Of a DNA stretch of 64,000 nt, positions 1-9,012 are shown in pieces. This stretch comes from an uncultured bacterium. GTDB lineage: Bacteria > Bacillota > Clostridia > Oscillospirales > Oscillospiraceae. Position 1 is the stretch's first letter; every line of letters starts with the position of its first letter. The stretch spans positions 44,397 to 108,396 of the forward strand of contig CAMGIN010000001.1 in assembly GCA_946056135.1 (NCBI GenBank), written 5' to 3'. The position numbers and the translations under genes are program-made. The notes beneath the pieces were generated by a model. It made no database searches. It saw only the letters and a program-made list of their open reading frames with translations, and was not told the DNA's origin.

Positions 1-1
1 G

Positions 2-742
2 GAGCGGTTGGAACGGGAATACAACCTGGACCTGATTACCACCGCTCCCAACGTAGTTTACCGGGTGACGAAAACCAACGGCGAAACCATGCTGGTCTAC
101 ACCCCTCTGGACTATCCGGATCCCGCGGATATCCAGCTGGCGGAGGAGCCCTACGCCAAGGTCAACCTGATCGCGCCCCAGGAATATGTGGGCAACATCA
201 TGGATCTGTGCCAGCAGCGCCGGGGTGAATTCAAGGATATGGTGTATCTGGATGCCAACCGGGTGGAGCTGCACTATGAGATGCCCCTGAATGAAATCAT
301 CTACGACTTTTTCGACGCGCTGAAGTCCCGTACCCGGGGCTACGGCAGCCTGGACTATGAGCTTATCGGCTACCGGCCCAGTCGTCTGGTGAAGCTGGAC
401 ATTCTGTTAAACGGCGAAATCGTGGACGCCCTGAGCTTCATCCTCTTTGCGGACAACGCCTATCCCCGGGCCCGGAAGATCTGCGAAAAGCTGAAGGACA
501 ACATCCCCCGTGCCCAGTTTGAGATCCCTGTTCAGGCAGCCATCGGCGGCAAGATCATTGCCCGGGAAACCATCAAGGCCCTGCGCAAGGACGTGCTGGC
601 CAAGTGCTATGGCGGCGATATTACCCGAAAGAAGAAGCTGCTGGAGAAGCAGAAGGAGGGCAAAAAGCGGATGCGCACCTTCGGCACCGTTTCCGTCCCC
701 TCCGAGGCCTTTATGGCGGTGCTGAAACTGGACGAAGACTGA
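2..742 (+). CDS. lepA: Elongation factor 4 (LepA), C-terminal part, truncated by window start
   Basis: [22 protein letters not shown] and C-terminal [33 protein letters not shown] are typical LepA sequence; open at the 5' edge. Confidence 0.95.
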   Translation, partial: ERLEREYNLDLITTAPNVVYRVTKTNGETMLVYTPLDYPDPADIQLAEEPYAKVNLIAPQEYVGNIMDLCQQRRGEFKDMVYLDANRVELHYEMPLNEIIYDFFDALKSRTRGYGSLDYELIGYRPSRLVKLDILLNGEIVDALSFILFADNAYPRARKICEKLKDNIPRAQFEIPVQAAIGGKIIARETIKALRKDVLAKCYGGDITRKKKLLEKQKEGKKRMRTFGTVSVPSEAFMAVLKLDED

Positions 743-770
743 TTTTGCATTCCAATACGGGAGGTTTTCT

Positions 771-1964
771 ATGCCTATTATTACAAAGCGTCCCAACAAA
801 ACGCCTTTGGGACTGTATATCCATGTTCCCTTCTGCCGCAGCAAGTGCCAGTACTGCGATTTTTACTCCATGGCCACCAAGGACGATAAGCTTATCGACG
901 GCTATCTGGACGCCGTATGCGACCACATCAAGGAGACTGGCGAACTGGCTCCGGGCTATAAGGTGGACTCCATCTATTTTGGCGGCGGCACGCCCACTTA
1001 CTTCGGTGCTGACGGCATGGCGGTGATTCTGACCACCATCCGCCGGAACTTTGATGTGGACAACAATGCGGAGATTACCTTCGAAGCCAACCCCGACTCC
1101 GTTTCGGATCGGCTGCTGCACCGGCTTTATGCTGAGGGATTCAACCGGGTCAGCCTGGGAATCCAATCCGATGACGACGAGATGCTGAAAAAGCTGGGCC
1201 GCCCCCACACCTATGCCCAGGCTGTCACCGCCTACCAGCGTATCCGCAAGGCGGGCTTCCGCAACGTGTCCGTGGACCTGATGTATGGTCTGCCTGGGCA
1301 GGACCTCCAGGACTGGCAGGAGACATTGGACAATGTGCTTCGATTGCTGCCGGAACACATCAGCTGCTATGCGCTGAAGGTTGAGGAGGGAACCCCCTTC
1401 TACGAATACAAGGAGATGCTGAATCTGCCCGATGACGATACGCAGTCGGAGATGTATCTGACCGCCGTGGAGGCCCTGCGCAGCCGTGGCTTCCGGCAGT
1501 ATGAGATCTCCAACTTCTGCCGCAAGGGTCTAACGTCCAAGCACAACATGAAGTACTGGACCGGCGGCGAATACCTTGGCTTCGGCCCCAGTGCCAGTTC
1601 CGATTTCGCGGGCAAGCGGTTCACGCTGAAACGGGATCTGCAGTCCTATATTACCGCCATCCGGGAGGGCGGCGACATCATCGAGGATCTGCAGGAGATC
1701 CCCATGAGGGAGCGGGCCGGAGAATATCTGATGCTGCGTCTGCGGACCAGTGTAGGCATCAGCGCCCAGGAATACGAGAAGATGTTCCTGCTTCCCTTCG
1801 CCCCGCTGGAGGAAGTGCTGGAAAAGCGCCGCCGTTACTTCCAGGCCACCCAGACCGACACCGGCCGCTGGGTTCTGACACCGAAGGGGTATCTGGTGAG
1901 CAACGACATCATCACAGACCTGCTGCTGGCCCAGGACAATTCCGAGCCGCTGAAGCGGTTTTAA
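771..1964 (+). CDS. hemW: Radical SAM heme chaperone HemW / coproporphyrinogen III oxidase-like
   Basis: LGLYIHVPFCRSKCQYCDFYS CxxxCxxC motif; downstream of lepA as is common in Firmicutes. Confidence 0.92.
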   Translation: MPIITKRPNKTPLGLYIHVPFCRSKCQYCDFYSMATKDDKLIDGYLDAVCDHIKETGELAPGYKVDSIYFGGGTPTYFGADGMAVILTTIRRNFDVDNNAEITFEANPDSVSDRLLHRLYAEGFNRVSLGIQSDDDEMLKKLGRPHTYAQAVTAYQRIRKAGFRNVSVDLMYGLPGQDLQDWQETLDNVLRLLPEHISCYALKVEEGTPFYEYKEMLNLPDDDTQSEMYLTAVEALRSRGFRQYEISNFCRKGLTSKHNMKYWTGGEYLGFGPSASSDFAGKRFTLKRDLQSYITAIREGGDIIEDLQEIPMRERAGEYLMLRLRTSVGISAQEYEKMFLLPFAPLEEVLEKRRRYFQATQTDTGRWVLTPKGYLVSNDIITDLLLAQDNSEPLKRF

Positions 1965-2149
1965 ATTAACCAGGAGGCTGGAGATCTGGCCTTCTTCTCT
2001 ATTGGCTTGTGCAGTATTTTCCTGTAGGACGGCTAGTTGGTGGGCGCACTGCCTCATGTGCTGGCGAATAACCCAGCGACAGCGTACGAAACCTTCAACG
2101 AACATTTGACGAATGTGGCGATACAGCACATGTGGAATGTATCAGAAAT

Positions 2150-2189
2150 AACGCCAGAGGTAGATTGGAATTGCCTCTGGCGTTTTGGC
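2150..2189 (+). terminator. Rho-independent terminator-like hairpin
   Basis: AACGCCAGAGG...CCTCTGGCGTT followed by TTGGCGTTTTT. Confidence 0.6.
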
Positions 2190-2242
2190 GTTTTTCTGAT
2201 ATAATCAACAGAGTGAAGAATTTGGGAAAGGAATGAAATGGA

Positions 2243-2695
2243 ATGCTTCAGATCGTAGAAACTTCTATTGATAATCCTGACGCAAGCGTCCTTATCTCCG
2301 AACTAAACCAAAGCCTTGTTCAAATCACCGGGGATGACGGAACAAAAAATTTTCATACGGAGGATGTCAGGACAGAGAAATCATCGTTTCTAATTGCCTA
2401 TCTGGATGGCGTTCCGTATGGATGCGGCGCTTTGCGAAGGATATCCGATGATACCGCAGAAATAAAGCGGGTTTACGCAAGAAAGAATCAGTCCGGCATT
2501 GGGCGAGCAATTCTGCTTCGGTTGGAAGAAAAAGCAAGCAAATTGGGATATACAAAGCTGCTGCTGGAAACAAGGAAGCAAAATGAACATGCGATTCAAT
2601 TCTATACCCTGTGTGGATACATCCCTTGTTCTGCTTATGGCCGCTACCGCGGAAAAGAAAACACATGTTGTTTTGAAAAGAAATTGAGGAAGTAA
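2243..2695 (+). CDS. GNAT family N-acetyltransferase
   Basis: RVYARKNQSGIGRAILLRLEEKASKLGYTKLLLETRKQNEHAIQFYTLCGY acetyl-CoA binding motif. Confidence 0.85.
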   Translation: MLQIVETSIDNPDASVLISELNQSLVQITGDDGTKNFHTEDVRTEKSSFLIAYLDGVPYGCGALRRISDDTAEIKRVYARKNQSGIGRAILLRLEEKASKLGYTKLLLETRKQNEHAIQFYTLCGYIPCSAYGRYRGKENTCCFEKKLRK

Positions 2696-2934
2696 ATTTA
2701 TCATATGCTCCTACGCTGAGCGATGCCAAGAAACGGTGTCTCTGATGATAATCATTCATCCAGGAACACAGCATAGGAACCCTCAGCGATCATGCTATCA
2801 TAAAAAAACATGTGCGGAGGGGAAAGCATGCAAGTAACCATAGACGGTTTGAAAGACTTTCTTTTGGGTGTAGAGTTTCGGGGAAAGCCGGAAAAGGACC
2901 GGCAGGGGCATTGCCCCAGACCGGTCCTTTTGAT

Positions 2935-3678
2935 CTATCTGCTGAAATCCGTATGGAGATTGCCCTTGCCCACGCAGTCCGCATGGATAAATATATCCAT
3001 ATACGTCTCGCCGTCTTTCTCATAGACCTCTTCGAAGCAGGAAAGATACTCTGTGCTGTGGTTTTCCTTAAAGCCGTTGGCACCCAGATATTCCAGAATT
3101 TTCTGATAGCCCTTGGGAATCCGGTCAAACGCGGCCCGGAAGGGATCCCGGACAGTGATTTTCGCGTACTGGGCTTCCTCCTGCCTGGCGATCTCCACCC
3201 CCGGACAGCGGGGCGCAAAATCCTCCGGTAAAATCCAGGCCGCTACGTACCCCCGCAAACCAAAGCGGTTTTGCTGCTCCTTGGACACAAAGGGGAAATC
3301 CCAGCCAATCTGCCGGGGCTTTTCCGGACGGTCCGCAAGCCCGCTGATCCTTGCCCAGTGGTCCAGATACATCTGTACATCATTTTCTGGCTGTGGGCTG
3401 ATCATCACATACCGGCCCATGGTGAACGCCGGAACCGTTACAACAGACACCGGGGAAAAATAATCCGCCCGGGGGATCATATCCTCCTTCAGCAGGGCGT
3501 CCAGGGTGCAGGAGAACATGCGGCTCAGCTCCAGGAGCTTATCCAGCTCCGGGTACGCTTCCTCCGTCTCCCATTTGGAGACCGTCTGACGGGACACCCC
3601 CATCCGCTCCGCCAATTTTTCCTGGGTCATATTGCCGTGTAATTTCCGTAAATACTGTAGGTTCGCGCCAAGTTTCAT
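2935..3678 (-). CDS. XRE-family transcriptional regulator
   Basis: N-terminal HTH: LRKLHGNMTQEKLAERMGVSRQTVSKWETEEAYPELDKLLELS. Confidence 0.85.
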   Translation of the reverse strand: MKLGANLQYLRKLHGNMTQEKLAERMGVSRQTVSKWETEEAYPELDKLLELSRMFSCTLDALLKEDMIPRADYFSPVSVVTVPAFTMGRYVMISPQPENDVQMYLDHWARISGLADRPEKPRQIGWDFPFVSKEQQNRFGLRGYVAAWILPEDFAPRCPGVEIARQEEAQYAKITVRDPFRAAFDRIPKGYQKILEYLGANGFKENHSTEYLSCFEEVYEKDGETYMDIFIHADCVGKGNLHTDFSR

Positions 3679-3918
3679 GGGATCGCCGCCTTTCTTTCGG
3701 ATATGTTTATCCTATCATGAAAGAAAGCCGTTGTCCAGAAGGTCTTGCGTGCGGTTTTGACAGGGCCTGTCAAGCCAAGGTTGCGCAAGCGCAAAGAAGC
3801 GGTTCTGTTTTTTCACTCTGCACAGTTTTCTGCTGCCAAATTTGGCAAAATTTCCTCTTGACCGGTAGCTGCTACCGGATGGTACATTATGCTTATACAA
3901 GGAAAAGGAGCGTGTATT

Positions 3919-4455
3919 ATGGGTAAGAATGTCTTGATTCTCTCCGGCAGTCCCCGCAGAGGCGGTAATTCTGATTTGCTGTGCGACGAGTTCGGCCGGG
4001 GCGCAAAGGAAACCGGAAATACTGTAGAGAAGATTTTCGTCCGGGACAAGAAGATTGGGTTCTGCAATGCCTGCTACGGCTGCCGGAAAACCGGAAAGTG
4101 CGTCATCAAGGACGATATGGCGCAGGTTTTGGAGCGGATGCACTGGGCGGACGTCATCGTTATGGCAAGTCCCGTGTACTTCTATTCCATCGATGCCCAA
4201 ATGAAAGCCCTGATTGACCGGACCCTGCCCCAGTGGACCAAGCTGGACAACAAGGAATTCTACTACATCATGACCGCCGCGGAGGACAGCGATACCGTCA
4301 TGGACTGCACCCTGGAGTGCTTCCGGGGCTTCGCCGTCTGCCTGAACAGTGCGAAAGAGATGGGCGTCCTGTACGGCAAGGGCGTTTACGAAGCCGGAGC
4401 TGTGAAGAACACCCAATATATGCAGCAAGCCTATGAAATGGGAAAAGGAGTGTAA
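3919..4455 (+). CDS. Flavodoxin-fold / NADPH-dependent FMN reductase-like protein
   Basis: MGKNVLILSGSPRRGGNSDLLCDEF; the ORF track starts earlier, ATG at 3919 preferred. Confidence 0.8.
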   Translation: MGKNVLILSGSPRRGGNSDLLCDEFGRGAKETGNTVEKIFVRDKKIGFCNACYGCRKTGKCVIKDDMAQVLERMHWADVIVMASPVYFYSIDAQMKALIDRTLPQWTKLDNKEFYYIMTAAEDSDTVMDCTLECFRGFAVCLNSAKEMGVLYGKGVYEAGAVKNTQYMQQAYEMGKGV

Positions 4456-4458
4456 ACA

Positions 4459-5637
4459 ATGATTTATCGCGATTTTCAGGACAAGAAGTTGTCTTTGCTG
4501 GGCTTCGGCACCATGCGCCTGCCCACTGCCCCGGACGGCAGCATTGACGAGGAGCAAGTCCGCCGGATGACACGCTATGCCATGGACCACGGCGTGAACT
4601 ACTTTGACACCGCCTATCCGTACCACAACGGCAACTCCGAGCGGGTCATTGGCCGGGTGCTGAAGGACTATCCCCGGGACAGCTACTATCTTGCCACCAA
4701 GTATCCAGGACATCAGATCCTGAGCGGTGGCTACAATCCCGCAGAGATCTTTGAGGAGCAGCTGCGCAAGTGCGATGTGGAATATTTCGACTTCTATCTG
4801 CTGCACAACGTGTACGAGAAGTCCACGGAAACCTACCTGGACCCCCGGTGGGGCATCATCAATTACTTCAAAGAGCAGAAGCGCCTGGGCCGGATCAAGC
4901 ACCTGGGATTCAGCAGCCATGCCCAGACCCAAGGCTTGACGGAATTTCTGGACCTCTGCGGAGACGACATGGAGTTCTGTCAGATCCAGCTGAACTATCT
5001 GGACTGGACCTTGCAGGATGCCAAGGGGAAATATGACCTGCTGACCCAGCGGGGCATCCCCGTCTGGGTCATGGAGCCTGTCCGGGGCGGCAAACTGGCA
5101 AAGCTCAGCGATGCCGACGAAGGGAAGCTGAAAGCCCTCCGCCCGGAGGAATCCACCGCTTCCTGGGGCTTCCGGTTCCTGCAGGGGCTTCCCAACGTAA
5201 CCATGGTCCTCAGCGGCATGTCCAATATGGCCCAGATGGAGGACAATGTAAAGACCTTCTGCCAGGGCCAGCCCCTGAGCCAGGCAGAATCCGACCTGCT
5301 GCTGGAGATCGCGGAGGGGATGAAGGACTCTGTTCCCTGCACAGCCTGCCGCTACTGCTGCGACGGCTGCCCCAAGGGGTTGGACATACCCGGTTTCATC
5401 CGCACCTACAATGAGCTCCGGGTAGCTCCCACAACCAATGCGGCCATGCGGATCGAGTTCCTGCCAGAGGACAAAAAGCCTTCCGCCTGCATCGGCTGCG
5501 GGAAATGCGCCCGGGTCTGTCCCCAGAACATCGACATTCCCAGCGTCATGAAGGACCTGACAGCAAGAATCCAGCAGATACCCAGCTGGGCGGAGATCTG
5601 CCGCCAGCGGGAGGAAGCCGCAAAGAAGAACAAATAA
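4459..5637 (+). CDS. Aldo/keto reductase with C-terminal 4Fe-4S domain
   Basis: GFGTMRLPTAPDG AKR motif; C-terminal CIGCGKCARVCPQNIDIP ferredoxin motif. Confidence 0.9.
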   Translation: MIYRDFQDKKLSLLGFGTMRLPTAPDGSIDEEQVRRMTRYAMDHGVNYFDTAYPYHNGNSERVIGRVLKDYPRDSYYLATKYPGHQILSGGYNPAEIFEEQLRKCDVEYFDFYLLHNVYEKSTETYLDPRWGIINYFKEQKRLGRIKHLGFSSHAQTQGLTEFLDLCGDDMEFCQIQLNYLDWTLQDAKGKYDLLTQRGIPVWVMEPVRGGKLAKLSDADEGKLKALRPEESTASWGFRFLQGLPNVTMVLSGMSNMAQMEDNVKTFCQGQPLSQAESDLLLEIAEGMKDSVPCTACRYCCDGCPKGLDIPGFIRTYNELRVAPTTNAAMRIEFLPEDKKPSACIGCGKCARVCPQNIDIPSVMKDLTARIQQIPSWAEICRQREEAAKKNK

Positions 5638-5666
5638 GGGTGCCTACAGTTCCTGAACAATAAGCA

Positions 5667-5707
5667 AAACACGGATGTCTTTCTTGGATTAGGACATCCG
5701 TGTTTTT
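5667..5707 (+). terminator. Rho-independent terminator
   Basis: AACACGGATGTC...GACATCCGTGTT followed by TTT. Confidence 0.7.
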
Positions 5708-5817
5708 GATTTGTCAGATACCAGTCCAGCCTTTACACCCGTTTGGAGGGGTGATATAATATTTATCACAAGCTGTCATTTTATATAGCGCGCACACAAG
5801 ACGAACTGTCACGAGGT

Positions 5818-7968
5818 ATGGATATGGAAAAACAAACATATTTAGCACATATTTCTGAAGATGGACGAAAGCAAACAGTGCAGACTCATCTGGAGGGCAC
5901 TGCCAAACGAAGCGCCGCATTTGCTGCAGATTTTGGTGCGGAATACTTTGGCAGGCTGGTGGGGTTGGCCCATGACATCGGTAAGAATTCGGCAGCATTC
6001 CAAAAACGGCTCCAGGGTGGTCCGAGGGTGGATCACGCCACCGCCGGGGCTGTGGAATGCGCCAGATTGGATGCCTTGATGTCTGCTTGCTGTGTCACAG
6101 GGCACCACGGAGGGCTTCCTGACTTTGGCAACCTTGTCACAGACATGCCTAGTGACGTTACCTGTTCCGGACGTCTGAAACGGGGGATCCAGGGTGGAAT
6201 TCCGCCATATACCTGCAGCGGGAAATTACCGGACCCCGGACCGGAACCGGATTTTCAGGGGGATGACTATGTCCGTGGGCTTTGGACCCGAATGCTTTAT
6301 TCCTGCCTTGTGGATGCGGACTATCTGGACACAGAGGAATTCATGTCCGGCGGTTCCGTTCAGCGAGGGGGTTACGATTCCCTGCCTGCACTTCTGGAGA
6401 AACTGGAAAAGCATATTGCGGGATTCTTTCCGCCCAAAAATGAAATAAACCGCTGCCGCTGTCAGATTCTGCAAAACTGCCTGGATGCGGGAGCAGGTCC
6501 CAAAGGGATCTATACCCTGACTGTTCCCACTGGCGGCGGGAAGACTGTCTCCTCCCTGGCTTTTGCTCTTCGCCATGCGGTCAAAAACGGAATGCGGCGG
6601 GTCATTTATGTGATTCCTTATACTTCCATCATCGAGCAGAATGCGGCGGTTTTCCGGGAGATTTTGGGTGCAAATAATGTTATTGAGCATCACTCCGGCG
6701 CGACTCTGGACGCGGATGAAGAAATCCAAGGATCGAAAAGCAATCAGCGCCTTGCGGCAGAAAATTGGGATGCCCCGGTGATCGTGACAACCGCTGTTCA
6801 ATTTTTCGAATCTTTCTATTCCAACCGTCCCTCCAAATGCCGGAAACTGCACAACATTGCAAACAGCGTAATCATTTTTGATGAGGCCCAGATGATTCCA
6901 ACCTTCCAGTTAAATCCCTGTGTCGGCCTGATCGCGGATTTGACCGCACACTTTGGCACTACATCTGTGCTGTGTACTGCCACACAGCCGGTGCTGAACG
7001 ATATTATACATGCTTTTGCCCCGGACATTCCCATTCGGGAAATCTGCCAAAACACAGCAGTGCTCCAGGAGACGTTCCGCCGGGTATCCTTCCGCAGTGC
7101 TGGAACGCTTTCCAACGACGCACTGGTAGAAGAACTCTCACAGCAGGATCAGGTGCTGTGCATCGTCAACACCAGGAAGGCAGCCCAGGAAATATTCCGG
7201 CAGCTCCCGGGAGAGGGAAACTATCACTTGTCCACGCTCATGTACCCCGCCCACCGGCAAGCTGTTTTGCAAACGGTCCGGCAGCGTTTGAAAAGTGGAA
7301 GCCCATGCCGGGTAATCTCCACTTCCTTGATTGAAGCGGGGGTGGATGTGGACTTTCCGGCGGTCTACCGGGAAATGGCCGGTTTGGATTCCATCCTGCA
7401 AGCCGCAGGCCGATGCAACCGGGAGGGAAAACGGGATGCCAGCAAATGCACCGTCACCCTTTTCCAGGGAGAGAATCCTGCACCGACCCTGATCAGGACG
7501 AACATTGGGGCCACAGTGGAAGCATTGCGCGGAAATGCCGACCCGGACATGCCGGAGAGCATTCAGCGGTATTTTGCGTCCTACCGTTCGCTGATCGGCA
7601 ACAACCTAGACAAAGCCCATGTTGTGGACCATCTGCGCAATGGCATCTCCGGCTGCAGTCTTCCGTTTGAAACCGTGGCAAAGGAATTCCATTTTATCGA
7701 CCAAGCTACAAAGACAGTCTATATTCCGTTGGAGGATGGGGAAGAAGCTTGCTGTTCCCTCCTGTCCGGATATGCAACCAGAGCGCAATACCGAAAAGCT
7801 GGGAAATACAGTGTGAACATCTACGAGCAGCATTATCAGGCACTGGTGAATTCTGGAGATATTACGACGTTGGATGAAGACAGTGCCGTATTGACCAATG
7901 GCACTCTGTACAGTCAAGATACAGGACTTTCACTGAAAGCAGATACCGGTAGAGCAGAATTTATTTAA
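5818..7968 (+). CDS. cas3: CRISPR-associated nuclease/helicase Cas3 (HD + DExD, type I-C)
   Basis: HD motif GLAHDIGKNSAAFQ..DHATAG, Walker A TVPTGGGKTVSSLAF, DEAQ box; first gene of a I-C locus. Confidence 0.95.
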   Translation: MDMEKQTYLAHISEDGRKQTVQTHLEGTAKRSAAFAADFGAEYFGRLVGLAHDIGKNSAAFQKRLQGGPRVDHATAGAVECARLDALMSACCVTGHHGGLPDFGNLVTDMPSDVTCSGRLKRGIQGGIPPYTCSGKLPDPGPEPDFQGDDYVRGLWTRMLYSCLVDADYLDTEEFMSGGSVQRGGYDSLPALLEKLEKHIAGFFPPKNEINRCRCQILQNCLDAGAGPKGIYTLTVPTGGGKTVSSLAFALRHAVKNGMRRVIYVIPYTSIIEQNAAVFREILGANNVIEHHSGATLDADEEIQGSKSNQRLAAENWDAPVIVTTAVQFFESFYSNRPSKCRKLHNIANSVIIFDEAQMIPTFQLNPCVGLIADLTAHFGTTSVLCTATQPVLNDIIHAFAPDIPIREICQNTAVLQETFRRVSFRSAGTLSNDALVEELSQQDQVLCIVNTRKAAQEIFRQLPGEGNYHLSTLMYPAHRQAVLQTVRQRLKSGSPCRVISTSLIEAGVDVDFPAVYREMAGLDSILQAAGRCNREGKRDASKCTVTLFQGENPAPTLIRTNIGATVEALRGNADPDMPESIQRYFASYRSLIGNNLDKAHVVDHLRNGISGCSLPFETVAKEFHFIDQATKTVYIPLEDGEEACCSLLSGYATRAQYRKAGKYSVNIYEQHYQALVNSGDITTLDEDSAVLTNGTLYSQDTGLSLKADTGRAEFI

Positions 7969-8022
7969 ACTTACCCGTTTTATTGGACCGATAAGCTGCT
8001 ATTATTATCCTGTAAAAAAATG

Positions 8023-8060
8023 GGAGGGACAGAATGTGTCCTTCTGTCCCTCCGCTTTTT
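8023..8060 (+). terminator. Rho-independent terminator between cas3 and cas5c
   Basis: GGAGGGACAGAA-tgtgtcc-TTCTGTCCCTCC followed by GCTTTTTG. Confidence 0.7.
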
Positions 8061-8349
8061 GTAATACATTTCTTACTTGTTTCAATCCGCAGGCTCAAAA
8101 ACCCGACGTCATTAGTATGCCACAACAGCATGGCTTTTGTCAAATTATCTTTTTATGTTTAATAATTTAATAAATTTCATACTCGAAATTATATATAGGG
8201 CATGATATGCTTTATATGTAAACGTATAACGAAGAAAGAAGAAAGAAGGAATTGTATGCTATGCATTCTTAGCAACGAGCTCAATTTGCAAAACTGCGGT
8301 GGGTAAATCCACCGCAAGAGAATCATTCGTATAGAAAGGAGAAATACCA

Positions 8350-9012
8350 ATGTCTGTTGCCATCGAGGTCTGGGGGGATTACGCATGTTTCTCAAGGCCA
8401 GAGATGAAAGTAGAACGGGTTAGCTATGACGTTATGACGCCTTCCGCCGCCAGAGGGTTGATTGAAAGCATCTACTGGCACCCTGGCATGCAATGGGTAG
8501 TGGATCGGATTCATGTTTGCAACCCTATCCGCTTCACGAATATTCGCCGCAATGAAGTCAAAGATACCATCAGTGCCAGAAAAGTCAGCGCGGTTATGGA
8601 AAAAGGCTCCGGCGAATTGTATTTGGCAACGCCGGAGAGTATTCAGCAGCGAGCGGCCATGGTGCTGCGGGATGTGCGCTATGTCATAGAAGCCCACTTT
8701 GAAATGACAGAAAAAGCCGCACCTGGAGACAATCCTGGAAAATTTCAAGACATTATCAAACGCCGCTTGAGCAGAGGGCAGTTCTATCACCAGCCCTGCT
8801 TTGGCGTTCGGGAATTTCCGGCCCACTTTTCGGCCTGTGAGACGCTTCCACCCTGTTCGGAGGAACTGCGGGGTGAAAAGGACCTGGGGTGGATGCTGCT
8901 GGATATGGATTATTCTGATCCGGTGAATATCACGCCCATGTTTTTCCGGGCGATCCTTCGGGATGGTGTTCTGGAGATTCCGGACCGCAGCGGCCAGGAG
9001 GTGGTCAGATGA
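8350..9012 (+). CDS. cas5c: Type I-C Cas5 (Cas5c/Cas5d)
   Basis: VEVWGDYACFSRPEMKVERVSYDVMTPSAARGLIESIYWHPGMQW. Confidence 0.95.
   Translation: MSVAIEVWGDYACFSRPEMKVERVSYDVMTPSAARGLIESIYWHPGMQWVVDRIHVCNPIRFTNIRRNEVKDTISARKVSAVMEKGSGELYLATPESIQQRAAMVLRDVRYVIEAHFEMTEKAAPGDNPGKFQDIIKRRLSRGQFYHQPCFGVREFPAHFSACETLPPCSEELRGEKDLGWMLLDMDYSDPVNITPMFFRAILRDGVLEIPDRSGQEVVR

Noticed and set aside
1965-2140. Possible gene remnant between hemW and the GNAT gene
   Set aside because: Short open stretch without recognisable motif; cannot be supported
3715-4932. 405-aa minus-strand ORF, and other long antisense ORFs such as 37626-39215, 42210-43409, 44682-46184 and 30854-31945
   Set aside because: Antisense shadows of well-recognised genes in GC-rich codons; low-complexity, no domain signals
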